Shown here: piece by piece, positions 15,223 through 23,019 of the stretch | Layout: each line of letters opens with the position of its first letter | How positions within the stretch are numbered: position 1 is the first letter of the stretch | DNA from: Clostridia bacterium | GTDB lineage: Bacteria > Bacillota > Clostridia > Oscillospirales > Acutalibacteraceae | Direction of reading: 5' to 3' | NCBI GenBank assembly: GCA_017513525.1 | Contig: JAFXFC010000056.1 | Location: forward strand, 1 to 38,322 | Length of the DNA stretch: 38,322 nucleotides | Notes under the pieces: generated by a model | Database searches by the model: none | What the model saw: the letters and a program-made list of their open reading frames with translations, nothing else | Told to the model about the DNA's origin: nothing | Program-made: the position numbers and the translations under genes

Positions 15223-15927
15223 TTGTCATACTGTGTCAATTGCGGAGTTGAACTTGATTCAAGTGCAAAAAAATGTGCTTTGTGTTCAACCCCTGTTATC
15301 AATCCCAATATTGTAAGTGTTGAGTCTGATTCGACTCCTTTTTCCGAAACTCTTCAGATTCCGAAAAGCGTTAAGAAGAGATTTATAGCATTTGTAATAT
15401 CTGTCACGATGCTGATACCTAATATAGTGATGTTTTTTCTCAACGTGTTTTTTATAAGAAGCGGATTCTGGTCCGTTTATGTGCTGGCGGCAAGCTTACT
15501 TATATGGGTATTGTTTGTTTTTCCCGCTTTTACAAAAAAAACACATCCGTATCTCTTGTGGGGCTTTGATACACTTGCCGCTGCCGGATTTTTTTACACG
15601 GTGTTCAGGCTTCACGGGACGCAGATTTGGATACTGAAAAGCATATTATGTGTAACAGCACTGGTGTCACTGTCTGTTCTTTTGTTGATAATATGGTCAC
15701 GCAGAAAAAACAGACACTGGACTGCAGTTACCGTTCTTGTGCTTTTGGAGAGTACTGTGGTGTCGTTTTTGTCAGGTCTGCTGGTTACATTGTTTTCACA
15801 AAATCACAGCTTTCTTGTTGTTGGTATAGTTATAGCTTGCTGCACCTTCGTTTTAATGTGTTTCTTTATTTACTGTAACAAAAGCCGTAATGTAAGAGCA
15901 TGGCTTAATAAAGCATTTTTTATTTGA
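15223..15927 (+). CDS. Zinc-ribbon membrane protein with about six transmembrane helices
   Basis: This 234-residue protein starts at a TTG with AAAGGAG eight bases upstream. Residues 4-21 form a zinc ribbon, C-x2-C-x11-C-x2-C (YCVNCG ... KCALCSTP). About six hydrophobic segments follow between residues 55 and 225, so it is an integral membrane protein with a cytoplasmic zinc finger. Small distances make it co-transcribed with the HxxxDG acyltransferase. I recall similar zinc-ribbon membrane proteins paired with such acyltransferases in Clostridia, and the pair may form one membrane-associated complex. No catalytic residue is evident. Confidence 0.78.
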   Translation: MSYCVNCGVELDSSAKKCALCSTPVINPNIVSVESDSTPFSETLQIPKSVKKRFIAFVISVTMLIPNIVMFFLNVFFIRSGFWSVYVLAASLLIWVLFVFPAFTKKTHPYLLWGFDTLAAAGFFYTVFRLHGTQIWILKSILCVTALVSLSVLLLIIWSRRKNRHWTAVTVLVLLESTVVSFLSGLLVTLFSQNHSFLVVGIVIACCTFVLMCFFIYCNKSRNVRAWLNKAFFI

Positions 15928-15978
15928 TAAATATTGTGAATGTTAAAATTTTTGTCATAATTTTTTTCTGATTAACTA

Positions 15979-16007
15979 TTGAATATAAATTAATTTTCGG
16001 TTATTAT
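15979..16007 (+). promoter_or_regulatory. Promoter of the lipoprotein gene
   Basis: TTGAAT at 15979-15984 and TATTAT at 16002-16007 are 17 bases apart, 33 bases before the ATG at 16040. The same two hexamers with the same spacing occur before the sugar transferase gene (37322-37350). Confidence 0.65.
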
Positions 16008-16039
16008 ATATGTTGGTATCTTTTTAGGAGGAATTTCTT

Positions 16040-16981
16040 ATGCACAACATAAAAAAAATATTAGCTTTAGTTCTTGTGGCTGTGAGTGTATTTTCATTCA
16101 GCAGTTGTCTTAAATATACAAGCAACATACTTGAATTTACAACCCGTCCCGACCAGCCGGTGAATACACCCGGTGAAGTACAGACTACGACCATTTACAT
16201 AACCGAGAATACAACACAGGCTCCTCCTGTGAATATAGAGGTTCAGACAACATTACCTCAGGAAATTACAACAGCAGCTCCCGAACAGACAACAGCTGCT
16301 CCCGTAATTGTTCCTGAAGTTACAACTGCACCTGCTGAAAAAGATCCTTCTTCTTGGACAACAGCAGAAATTCTTAAGTTTGCAACTGATGCCGTCACTA
16401 AAACCAAGGCATATACCAATAATGTAACAGTTGATCATCAGGAAGCTTTTGACGTAAGAGTTACTAAGGCTCCCGGCGGGCAGCTTGTTATGAGTACAGC
16501 AGACAGAATAATCGCCAGTGTGGCAAAGCCCTCACAGGAAGTGCTTACCTTTACAAACGGCAGAACAACAAATGCTGAAGGTGAAAATGTTCCTCTTCTT
16601 CTTCCCAAGCGTGGAGCATTTACTCTTACCGAAGACGGTATTGCAACAGCTTATGCAAAGAAGAGCGGTAATGACACAATTGTTCATATCCAGCTTGTGA
16701 AGGAAGTGGGTACTCTTACAAATCATCCGAAGTTCCATGCTGCAAGTGTAGGTTATCTTGATGCTTCGGATGTTGATCTCGGCAGTACTGTAGTTCTTAA
16801 TTATCTTGATATTACATATAGTGGTTCAACAATGGATTTTGTTATTAATTCAGACGGTTATGTATCCTCTGTTGTCTACAAAATTCCCATTCATATTGCT
16901 GTTGAAGCCAAGATTGTCGGTATTCCGGCAGCAGGTGAATGCGAAGGATCACAGAGCGAAACCTGGAAGATAAACTGGTAA
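16040..16981 (+). CDS. Secreted lipoprotein of unknown function with Thr/Pro-rich linker
   Basis: This 313-residue protein has a lipoprotein signal peptide ending in FSSC, with Cys23 as the lipid-anchored residue. Residues about 30-100 are a low-complexity Thr/Pro/Glu/Gln spacer with repeats of 'QTT' and 'APE'. The globular part (about 105-313) opens with WTTAEILKFATDAVTKTKAY and is beta-rich at its end, which recalls LolA/LppX-like lipoproteins, although I cannot confirm this. AGGAGG lies eight bases before the ATG. It sits between its own promoter and terminator, so it is monocistronic. It should be displayed outside the membrane on the linker. Confidence 0.82.
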   Translation: MHNIKKILALVLVAVSVFSFSSCLKYTSNILEFTTRPDQPVNTPGEVQTTTIYITENTTQAPPVNIEVQTTLPQEITTAAPEQTTAAPVIVPEVTTAPAEKDPSSWTTAEILKFATDAVTKTKAYTNNVTVDHQEAFDVRVTKAPGGQLVMSTADRIIASVAKPSQEVLTFTNGRTTNAEGENVPLLLPKRGAFTLTEDGIATAYAKKSGNDTIVHIQLVKEVGTLTNHPKFHAASVGYLDASDVDLGSTVVLNYLDITYSGSTMDFVINSDGYVSSVVYKIPIHIAVEAKIVGIPAAGECEGSQSETWKINW

Positions 16982-17000
16982 ATTAAAATAAGCTTTCTGA

Positions 17001-17031
17001 CCTCAGCGGTATTTTACTGCTGAGGTTTTTT
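17001..17031 (+). terminator. Terminator of the lipoprotein gene
   Basis: CCTCAGCGGT (17001-17010) pairs with ACTGCTGAGG (17016-17025) with one wobble and a five-base loop, followed by TTTTTT. Confidence 0.9.
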
Positions 17032-17045
17032 CATGTCCCTGTGCC

Positions 17046-17074
17046 TTGATTTTTCGCTGAATTTTTGATAATAT
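17046..17074 (+). promoter_or_regulatory. Promoter of the ABC exporter pair
   Basis: TTGATT at 17046-17051 and TAATAT at 17069-17074 are separated by 17 bases. The start codon at 17092 follows closely, leaving a leader of about ten bases that contains AGGTGAT. Confidence 0.6.
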
Positions 17075-17091
17075 ATTAAAAGGTGATGAAA

Positions 17092-17805
17092 ATGCTTAAA
17101 ATTAAAAATCTTACAAAAACCTTCGGTGAAAAAAAAGCTGTTGATAATCTTTCACTGCAGATCAATAAAGGCGAGATATACGGCTTTATCGGTCATAACG
17201 GTGCCGGAAAAACTACCACTATTAAATCCTGTTGCGGTATTTTAACCTTTGACAGCGGGGAAATTTTTATTGACGGTATTTCAATAAAGGAAAATCCGAT
17301 TGAATGTAAATCAAAACTCGCTTTTATTCCCGATAACCCCGATTTGTATGAGTTTATGTCCGGCATTCAGTATCTGAATTTTATTGCGGATATTTTTAAG
17401 GTAGATGCTGAAGAAAGACGGGAAAAAATCAGAAAATATGCTGATATCTTTGAGCTTACAGGGGATCTTGCTCAACCCATAAAGGCTTATTCTCACGGTA
17501 TGAAGCAGAAACTTGCGATTATTTCCGCACTTATACATGATCCCAAGCTCATTATTATGGATGAACCCTTTGTCGGACTTGACCCTAAGGCTGCACACAT
17601 ACTGAAAGGAATAATGCGCAATATCTGTAATGAAGGCGGAGCAATATTCTTTTCTACTCATGTGCTTGAGGTTGCAGAAAAGCTCTGTGATAAGGTAGCG
17701 ATTATAAAAGACGGAAAGCTTTTGGTTTCCGGAAAAATGGAAGATGTCAAGGGTGACACTTCTCTTGAAGAAGTATTTCTTGAATTAGGTGATAATGATG
17801 CTTAA
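17092..17805 (+). CDS. ABC transporter ATP-binding protein (ABC-2 exporter type)
   Basis: This 237-residue ATPase has Walker A GHNGAGKTTT (residues about 35-44), the signature YSHGMKQK and Walker B LIIMDEPFVGLD. A SxHVLE switch follows (STHVLE). Of several clustered start codons I prefer the ATG at 17092, five bases after AGGTGA. It overlaps the permease gene by eight bases, so the two are translationally coupled. It should energise export by the 17798 membrane partner. The cargo is not identifiable. Confidence 0.9.
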   Translation: MLKIKNLTKTFGEKKAVDNLSLQINKGEIYGFIGHNGAGKTTTIKSCCGILTFDSGEIFIDGISIKENPIECKSKLAFIPDNPDLYEFMSGIQYLNFIADIFKVDAEERREKIRKYADIFELTGDLAQPIKAYSHGMKQKLAIISALIHDPKLIIMDEPFVGLDPKAAHILKGIMRNICNEGGAIFFSTHVLEVAEKLCDKVAIIKDGKLLVSGKMEDVKGDTSLEEVFLELGDNDA

Positions 17806-19387
17806 GGCTTTATTGAAAAAACAGCTGCTTGAGTTTTTTTCGGGCTTTTTTATGCGCGGAAAATCGGAAAAGGCTCAAACGAAAGGCTCCCGCATAGGTT
17901 TTATCTGTCTTATGGGCTTTGTGTTTTTGGCATTTTTTTCTATGTTCTTTTCCATGTCATTTTTAATGTCTCCGATAATAGAGAACGGCTATACATGGAT
18001 ATATTTCTCAATTTTCGGAGTTTTGGCTACTCTTTTAGGCGTTTTCGGCAGCGTGTTTATGACATATAATACGCTTTATGAAGCAAAAGACAACGATATG
18101 CTTTTGTCTATGCCTATTCCCTCATGGATGATACTTTTTGCCAGAATGGCAGGGCTTTATGTGACAACATTTATGTTTGAAGCTCTTGTGTTGCTTCCGT
18201 CACTTGTAGTTTTTTGTCTGGTTGCTCCTTTTAACTTTCTGTCAGTTGCTTTATCCTTATTAAATATATTTGTTTTGCCTTTGTTTGCACTGAGTTTATC
18301 ATGTGTTCTCGGTTGGGTGATAGCGTTATTCGCATCAAAAATCAGAAATAAAGGTATAATAACCGTTATTGTTTCAATGGCATTTTTCGTAGGTTATTAT
18401 TCCATTGCTATGCGGCTCAACAGTATTATTAATATGCTAATAATCAATGCCGATGAGGTAGGGGAGAAGATAAGTCTTTATTTATATCCGTTATATAAAA
18501 TGGGACTCGGATGTGCAGGGGATATCTTTTCTTATTTTATATTCTTCTTAATTGTATTTGCTGTTTTTGCTCTTATCTATGTGATCCTGTCAAGGAGCTT
18601 TATTAAGCTTGCAACTGTTAAAAAAGGCATGAAAAAGATAGAATATAAAGAGAAAAAAGTGAAATCAGCATCTGCAAAAGCGGCATTTCTTAAAAAGGAA
18701 TTCTTGTTTTTTAAGAACACTCCCGTGTATATGCTAAATTGTGCCATGGGTTCTGTTATGCTTATTCTTTTTGCTGTTATAGCGGCAGTAAAAGGAAGTG
18801 ATATAGTAAGTACAGTTGCTGTTACGGGCTTACCTTCTTCTGCAATTTCCGTGATTGCTTGTATGATTATGTGTTTAATAGCTTCAACAAATAACATGAC
18901 ATCTTCAGCTGTTTCCCTTGAAGCAAAAAATCTGTGGTTTCTTAAATCTGTCCCGGTGAATATCAAGGATATCTTTTTCGGAAAGCTGATGCTTCATATA
19001 TTGGTAACGGGAGCGCCTTTGTTTATCTGTAATATTTGTGTTTCAGTTGTTCTGAAAACGGAAATTCTGCTTTCTTTGCTGTCGATAGTATTTTCGGAAA
19101 TTTTTATGATAGTCTGCGCAGAAACGGGGCTTTGTGTTAATCTTATTTTTCCGAAGCTTGATTGGACAAACGAAGCAGTTCCCATAAAACAGAGTATGTC
19201 GTCAATGATAGGAATGTTTTTCGGGATGATACTGACAATTGTTGTTGTTGCCTGTTATTTTGCTCTTGTATCCATTTTGTCCGCTGAAATTTTTCTTCTT
19301 GCTGCATCAGTTATTTTTGCAGGTATAGCCTTCGCAATATATAAATGGCTGAATAAAAAGGGAATTGAAAAATTTATGCAGTTATAA
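17798..19387 (+). CDS. ABC-2-type permease, large multi-spanning membrane protein
   Basis: This 529-residue protein has about 12 hydrophobic segments in two halves separated by a basic loop near residues 275-300 (KKGMKKIEYKEKK). The N-terminus MLKALLKKQLLEFFSGFFMR is cytoplasmic. It resembles the large ABC-2 permeases encoded with a single ATPase in Firmicutes. ATG 17798 lies five bases after AGGTGA within the end of the ATPase gene. Substrates could be peptides, lipids or drugs; no self-resistance or maturation gene is next to it. Confidence 0.82.
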   Translation: MLKALLKKQLLEFFSGFFMRGKSEKAQTKGSRIGFICLMGFVFLAFFSMFFSMSFLMSPIIENGYTWIYFSIFGVLATLLGVFGSVFMTYNTLYEAKDNDMLLSMPIPSWMILFARMAGLYVTTFMFEALVLLPSLVVFCLVAPFNFLSVALSLLNIFVLPLFALSLSCVLGWVIALFASKIRNKGIITVIVSMAFFVGYYSIAMRLNSIINMLIINADEVGEKISLYLYPLYKMGLGCAGDIFSYFIFFLIVFAVFALIYVILSRSFIKLATVKKGMKKIEYKEKKVKSASAKAAFLKKEFLFFKNTPVYMLNCAMGSVMLILFAVIAAVKGSDIVSTVAVTGLPSSAISVIACMIMCLIASTNNMTSSAVSLEAKNLWFLKSVPVNIKDIFFGKLMLHILVTGAPLFICNICVSVVLKTEILLSLLSIVFSEIFMIVCAETGLCVNLIFPKLDWTNEAVPIKQSMSSMIGMFFGMILTIVVVACYFALVSILSAEIFLLAASVIFAGIAFAIYKWLNKKGIEKFMQL

Positions 19388-19436
19388 ATATTCCGTAAAT
19401 GGATGTCAGAATAAATAATATTTATACTATTTATAA

Positions 19437-19465
19437 TTGACTTGTAATAACTTTTATGCTATAAT
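19437..19465 (+). promoter_or_regulatory. Sigma-A promoter of the decarboxylase beta-subunit gene
   Basis: TTGACT at 19437-19442 and a perfect TATAAT at 19460-19465 are separated by 17 bases. The leader before the ATG at 19535 is about 60 bases. It shows that this gene is transcribed independently of the ABC exporter. Confidence 0.85.
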
Positions 19466-19534
19466 TTGTCTGATTTTGCTTTTCGGCAGAATGTATTTTT
19501 TTGTCGATGAAGTACAGCGGAAAGGAAACAAAAA

Positions 19535-20653
19535 ATGGGATTTATGTTTGAACATTTACAGTTTTTTGACTGGAAAATGATTGTTATGTGGCTTATCGGC
19601 GGAACGCTTATTTTTCTTGCAATAAAGAAAGAAATGGAACCGACGCTTCTTCTCCCTATGGGCTTCGGTACTATTATGGTAAACCTTCCCATGTCAGGTG
19701 CTGTTAATCAGCTGATAGACGATGTGTTGTCGGAGGGACCTTTAAGTACTCTGTATGAAATGGGTATTTCAAATGAGTTGTTCCCGCTTATTCTGTTTAT
19801 AGGTATCGGTGCAATGATAGACTTCGGACCGATACTGTCGAATCCGAAACTGATGATTTTCGGTGCGGCGGCGCAGTTCGGTATATTCTTTACTCTGTGT
19901 GTTGCTTCTCTTTTCTTTGAACCTAAGGATGCTGCATCAATTGCAATCATAGGTGCTGCAGACGGCCCCACGGCTATTGTTGTTGCTATGAAGCTCGCTT
20001 CAAACTATCTCGGACCCATAATGGTTGCCGCATATTCATATATGGCGTTGGTGCCTATTATTCAGCCTCCTATTATCAAGCTTCTTACAACAAAAAAAGA
20101 GCGTCTTATAAGAATGCCTTATCAGCCGAAATCTGTTTCAAAGCTCACAAGAATTCTTTTCCCCATTATAATTACTGTTATTGCAGGTCTTGTAGCTCCT
20201 TCTTCACTTGCTCTTATAGGCTTCCTTATGTTCGGTAACCTTATAAGAGAATGCGGTGTTCTTGATTCTCTTTCAGAAACAGCTCAGAAGGTTCTTGCAA
20301 ATCTTATTACTATATTCCTTGGTGTTACTATCGCTTCTCAGATGCAGGCTGAACAGTTCCTTAAAAAGGAAACTCTTCTTATTCTCGGACTCGGTCTTGT
20401 TGCATTTATTTTCGATACCGCAGGCGGTGTTATATTTGCTAAGGTTCTCAACCTTTTCCTTAAAACAAAAATTAATCCCATGATCGGTGCCGCAGGTATT
20501 TCCGCATTCCCCATGTCAGGAAGAATCGTTCACAAAATGGGACTTCAGGAAGACCCCCAGAATCATCTTCTTATGCAGTCAATCGGTGTAAATGTTTCAG
20601 GTCAGATTGCATCTGTTATCGCAGGCGGCGTTATTCTTAATATGTTCCAGTAA
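19535..20653 (+). CDS. Na+-translocating decarboxylase beta subunit (OadB/GcdB/MmdB family)
   Basis: This 372-residue polytopic membrane protein matches the beta subunit of sodium-pumping oxaloacetate, glutaconyl-CoA or methylmalonyl-CoA decarboxylases. It shows FIGIGAMIDFGP, IGAADGPTAIV with the Asp central to Na+ passage, FDTAGGV, and NPMIGAAGISAFPMSGR. In the complex the subunit couples decarboxylation of carboxybiotin to Na+ export. The alpha, gamma and delta/biotin subunits are not in the window, and the gene has its own promoter (19437) and terminator (20666). It either works with subunits encoded elsewhere or has a solo role. AAAGGA precedes the ATG by about nine bases. Confidence 0.92.
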   Translation: MGFMFEHLQFFDWKMIVMWLIGGTLIFLAIKKEMEPTLLLPMGFGTIMVNLPMSGAVNQLIDDVLSEGPLSTLYEMGISNELFPLILFIGIGAMIDFGPILSNPKLMIFGAAAQFGIFFTLCVASLFFEPKDAASIAIIGAADGPTAIVVAMKLASNYLGPIMVAAYSYMALVPIIQPPIIKLLTTKKERLIRMPYQPKSVSKLTRILFPIIITVIAGLVAPSSLALIGFLMFGNLIRECGVLDSLSETAQKVLANLITIFLGVTIASQMQAEQFLKKETLLILGLGLVAFIFDTAGGVIFAKVLNLFLKTKINPMIGAAGISAFPMSGRIVHKMGLQEDPQNHLLMQSIGVNVSGQIASVIAGGVILNMFQ

Positions 20654-20665
20654 GTGTCTTTCATG

Positions 20666-20697
20666 TACCCGAAGGATTCAGTTCTTCGGGTATTTTT
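20666..20697 (+). terminator. Terminator of the beta-subunit gene
   Basis: TACCCGAAG (20666-20674) pairs perfectly with CTTCGGGTA (20684-20692), followed by TTTTT. The T-run also forms the first bases of the next inverted repeat. Confidence 0.88.
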
Positions 20698-20830
20698 ACT
20701 TTATAGGAAATTCCTTCCTATAAAGTAAAAAGATTTTATGTCCCTCCGAACGGAAAGCAAGCTTTCCTCGGAGATGGACTATTCGAAAACGGTCGCCGTA
20801 GGCGCACGGCGAAGCCGTTTTCTTATTTTT
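20693..20830. repeat. Array of three consecutive hairpins in a 320-base intergenic region
   Basis: First, TTTTTACTTTATAGGAA (20693-20709) pairs perfectly over 17 bases with 20715-20731, with a five-base loop. Second, CTCCGA (20744-20749) pairs with TCGGAG (20768-20773), and inside it GGAAAG pairs with CTTTCC. Third, GAAAACGG plus TCGCCG (20785-20798) pairs with CGGCGA and CCGTTTTC (20807-20822), followed by TTATTTTT. I find no open frame or ribosome site here. The array may be a family of intergenic palindromic repeats or a structured RNA. Confidence 0.65.
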
Positions 20831-20876
20831 AATGTGTTTTATTTGTTTTTTTAATTAAAAACGAAACAAAAAAATA

Positions 20877-20905
20877 TTGACAACACCGCTTTATGGGTGT
20901 ATCAT
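20877..20905 (+). promoter_or_regulatory. Sigma-A promoter of the TrpXYZ-like ABC importer
   Basis: TTGACA at 20877-20882 and TATCAT at 20900-20905 are separated by 17 bases. A perfect nine-base inverted repeat, ACCGCTTTA (20885-20893) and TAAAGCGGT (20929-20937), spans the spacer and the start region, so it could be an operator. The leader is only about 60 bases, too short for a T-box. Confidence 0.78.
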
Positions 20906-20972
20906 GCAAACATATCGATTTAAGTATTTAAAGCGGTAAAGAAAACATTATTTTTATAAAGGAGAATGACTT

Positions 20973-21995
20973 ATGAAAAACACGCTTAAAAAGATAATTT
21001 GCGTTGTTATGGCGCTTTTTATGATGACAGTTGTTTTTGCTTCCTGCGGTGAAACAGGTACAGAAACAACAGCTCCTGCAGGAGATGAAACAACTGCAGG
21101 TACAGCTGACGGTACTGTATATACTGTAGGTATCTGCCAGCTCGTTCAGCACGATGCACTTGATGCTGCAACAGAAGGCTTCAAGAAGGCTCTTACCGAT
21201 AAGCTCGGTGAAAATGTTAAGTTTGATGAACAGAATGCTTCCAATGAAGCAACAAACTGCACAACTATCTGCGGTAAGTTCGTTTCCGATAAGGTTGACC
21301 TTATTATGGCAAACGCTTCTCCCGCTCTTACAGCTGCAGCAACAGCTACTGCTGATATCCCGATCGTTGCAACTTCTATCACAGACTTCGCAACAGCTCT
21401 TGATATTGCTGACTGGACAGGTGCATCAGGCATCAATGTAACAGGTACAGCAGACCTTGCTCCCCTTGATCAGCAGGCTCAGATGATCAAAGAGCTTTGC
21501 CCCGATGCAAAGACAGTAGGTATTCTTTACTGCTCAGCAGAAGCAAACTCCAAGTATCAGTCCGATGTTATCACAGGTTACCTTAAAGACCTCGGTCTTG
21601 AAGCAAAGGAATACACATTTACAGATTCCAATGATATCGCTTCCGTTACAACAACAGCGGCAGAAGAATGTGATGTTCTTTTTGCTCCCACTGATAATAC
21701 AGTTGCTAATAATGCAGAAGCTATCGCTAATGTTCTTGAACCCGCTGGTGTTCCCCTTGTTGCAGGTGAATCAGGTATCTGCAAGGGCTGCGGTATTGCA
21801 ACTCTTTCAATAAGCTATTATGATATCGGCTACAAGGCAGGCGAAATGGCTTACGAAATTCTCGTAAACGATGCTGACCCCGCAACAATGAAAGTTGAAT
21901 ATGCAACTGACCTTACAAAGATGTACATGGCTGACCGTTGCACAGCTCTTAACATCACTGTTCCCGATACATACGAAGCAATCGTTACTGAATAA
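20973..21995 (+). CDS. ABC transporter substrate-binding lipoprotein (TrpX-like)
   Basis: This 340-residue protein has a lipoprotein signal peptide ending FASC (Cys25) and a short Thr/Ala/Gly linker. The mature part has the two-lobed binding fold of the ABC_sub_bind family: VGICQLVQHDALDAATEGFK at the first lobe, 'DLIMANASPALTAAATATAD', and a C-terminal lobe with LSISYYDIGYKAGEMAYEIL. In this family the ligand is commonly an aromatic amino acid or another small solute, but the ligand is not certain here. AAGGAG precedes the ATG. Lysine and other codons look optimised, in keeping with high expression of a binding protein. A hairpin terminator between it and the permease gene should keep the binding protein in excess. 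Confidence 0.88.
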   Translation: MKNTLKKIICVVMALFMMTVVFASCGETGTETTAPAGDETTAGTADGTVYTVGICQLVQHDALDAATEGFKKALTDKLGENVKFDEQNASNEATNCTTICGKFVSDKVDLIMANASPALTAAATATADIPIVATSITDFATALDIADWTGASGINVTGTADLAPLDQQAQMIKELCPDAKTVGILYCSAEANSKYQSDVITGYLKDLGLEAKEYTFTDSNDIASVTTTAAEECDVLFAPTDNTVANNAEAIANVLEPAGVPLVAGESGICKGCGIATLSISYYDIGYKAGEMAYEILVNDADPATMKVEYATDLTKMYMADRCTALNITVPDTYEAIVTE

Positions 21996-22024
21996 CTAAA
22001 AGAGTTCATAAAATTTTGACCGGA

Positions 22025-22053
22025 AAAGCGATAAGAATGCTTATCGCTTTTTT
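22025..22053 (+). terminator. Terminator between binding-protein and permease genes
   Basis: AAAGCGATAAG (22025-22035) pairs perfectly with CTTATCGCTTT (22040-22050) with loop AATG, followed by TTT. As no new promoter is evident downstream, it probably allows partial read-through and sets the ratio of binding protein to membrane components. Confidence 0.82.
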
Positions 22054-22107
22054 GGTGTAATATGCGAAAGGATGCAGTACCGAAAAAAGTACTGCAAAAT
22101 GTGTTTT

Positions 22108-23019
22108 ATGTTAAATTTTCTTTCTTCTTTGCCGACTCCCGTAGCACAGGGTATGATATGGGGTGTAATGGCAATAGGTGTTTATGTTACTTACAAGGTT
22201 CTTGATTTAGCAGATCTTACTGTTGACGGCTCTTTTGCCACAGGCGGTGCAGTTCTTGTTGTTCTGACTACTAGCGGTGTGAATTTATATCTTGCAATGG
22301 TTATAGCCTTTATTGCAGGATGTATAGCAGGTCTTGTTACGGGTATACTTCATACAAAGTTCGGTATTCCCGCTATTCTTTCAGGTATTCTTACACAGTT
22401 GGCTCTTTATTCCGTAAACCTCAGAATTATGGGAGGAAAAGCCAATACAGCTATCAGCTGGAGAAACTATGATCTTTTAGTTTCCTCAAGAACAGATGTT
22501 ATTTATGAAACTATTCTTGTTTGCGTGATTTTTATTGCTGTTCTTATAGGAATTCTTTATTGGTTCTTCGGAACGGAAATAGGTCATGCTATCCGTTCTA
22601 CAGGCTGTAACCCCGCTATGTCAAGAGCAAACGGTATCAATACGAATACCTGTAAGGTTTTAGGTCTTGTGCTTTCAAACGGTATAGTAGCCCTTTCAGG
22701 TGCTCTTCTTTCACAGTTCCAGGGCTTTGCGGATGTTAACATGGGCAGAGGTGCTATAGTTATCGGTCTTGCAGCCGTTATTATCGGTGAAGTAATTTTC
22801 GGAAAGATATTCAGAAACTTTGCATTGAGATTGGTTTCTGTTGTTATCGGTGCAATTATTTATTATATCGTTATAACGATAGTTCTGAAGTTCGGTCTGA
22901 GAACAGATGACCTTAAGCTCTTCTCCGCTCTGGTCGTTGCATTGTTCTTAGGTATTCCTTACTGGAAATCAAAGATACACTTTACTAAAAAAGAAGGAGG
23001 AAATAAACAGAATGCTTGA
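22108..23019 (+). CDS. ABC transporter permease (TrpY-like)
   Basis: This is an integral membrane protein of about 303 residues with eight or so hydrophobic segments. Its conserved start, LPTPVAQGMIWGVMAIGVYV followed by TYKVLDLADLTVDGSF, is typical of permeases paired with ABC_sub_bind proteins. The start is uncertain: the frame opens at 22072, whose ATG abuts AAAGG with no spacing, and ATGs at 22099 and 22108 lack a clear ribosome site. A small hairpin (GCAGTAC/GTACTGC) covers 22074-22095. It overlaps the ATPase gene by eight bases. The permease forms the membrane path for the solute bound by the 20973 product. Confidence 0.87.
   Translation: MLNFLSSLPTPVAQGMIWGVMAIGVYVTYKVLDLADLTVDGSFATGGAVLVVLTTSGVNLYLAMVIAFIAGCIAGLVTGILHTKFGIPAILSGILTQLALYSVNLRIMGGKANTAISWRNYDLLVSSRTDVIYETILVCVIFIAVLIGILYWFFGTEIGHAIRSTGCNPAMSRANGINTNTCKVLGLVLSNGIVALSGALLSQFQGFADVNMGRGAIVIGLAAVIIGEVIFGKIFRNFALRLVSVVIGAIIYYIVITIVLKFGLRTDDLKLFSALVVALFLGIPYWKSKIHFTKKEGGNKQNA

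Noticed and set aside
20905..20973. T-box or riboswitch upstream of the TrpXYZ-like importer
   Set aside because: The leader is only about 60 bases and has no specifier-loop or T-box sequence.
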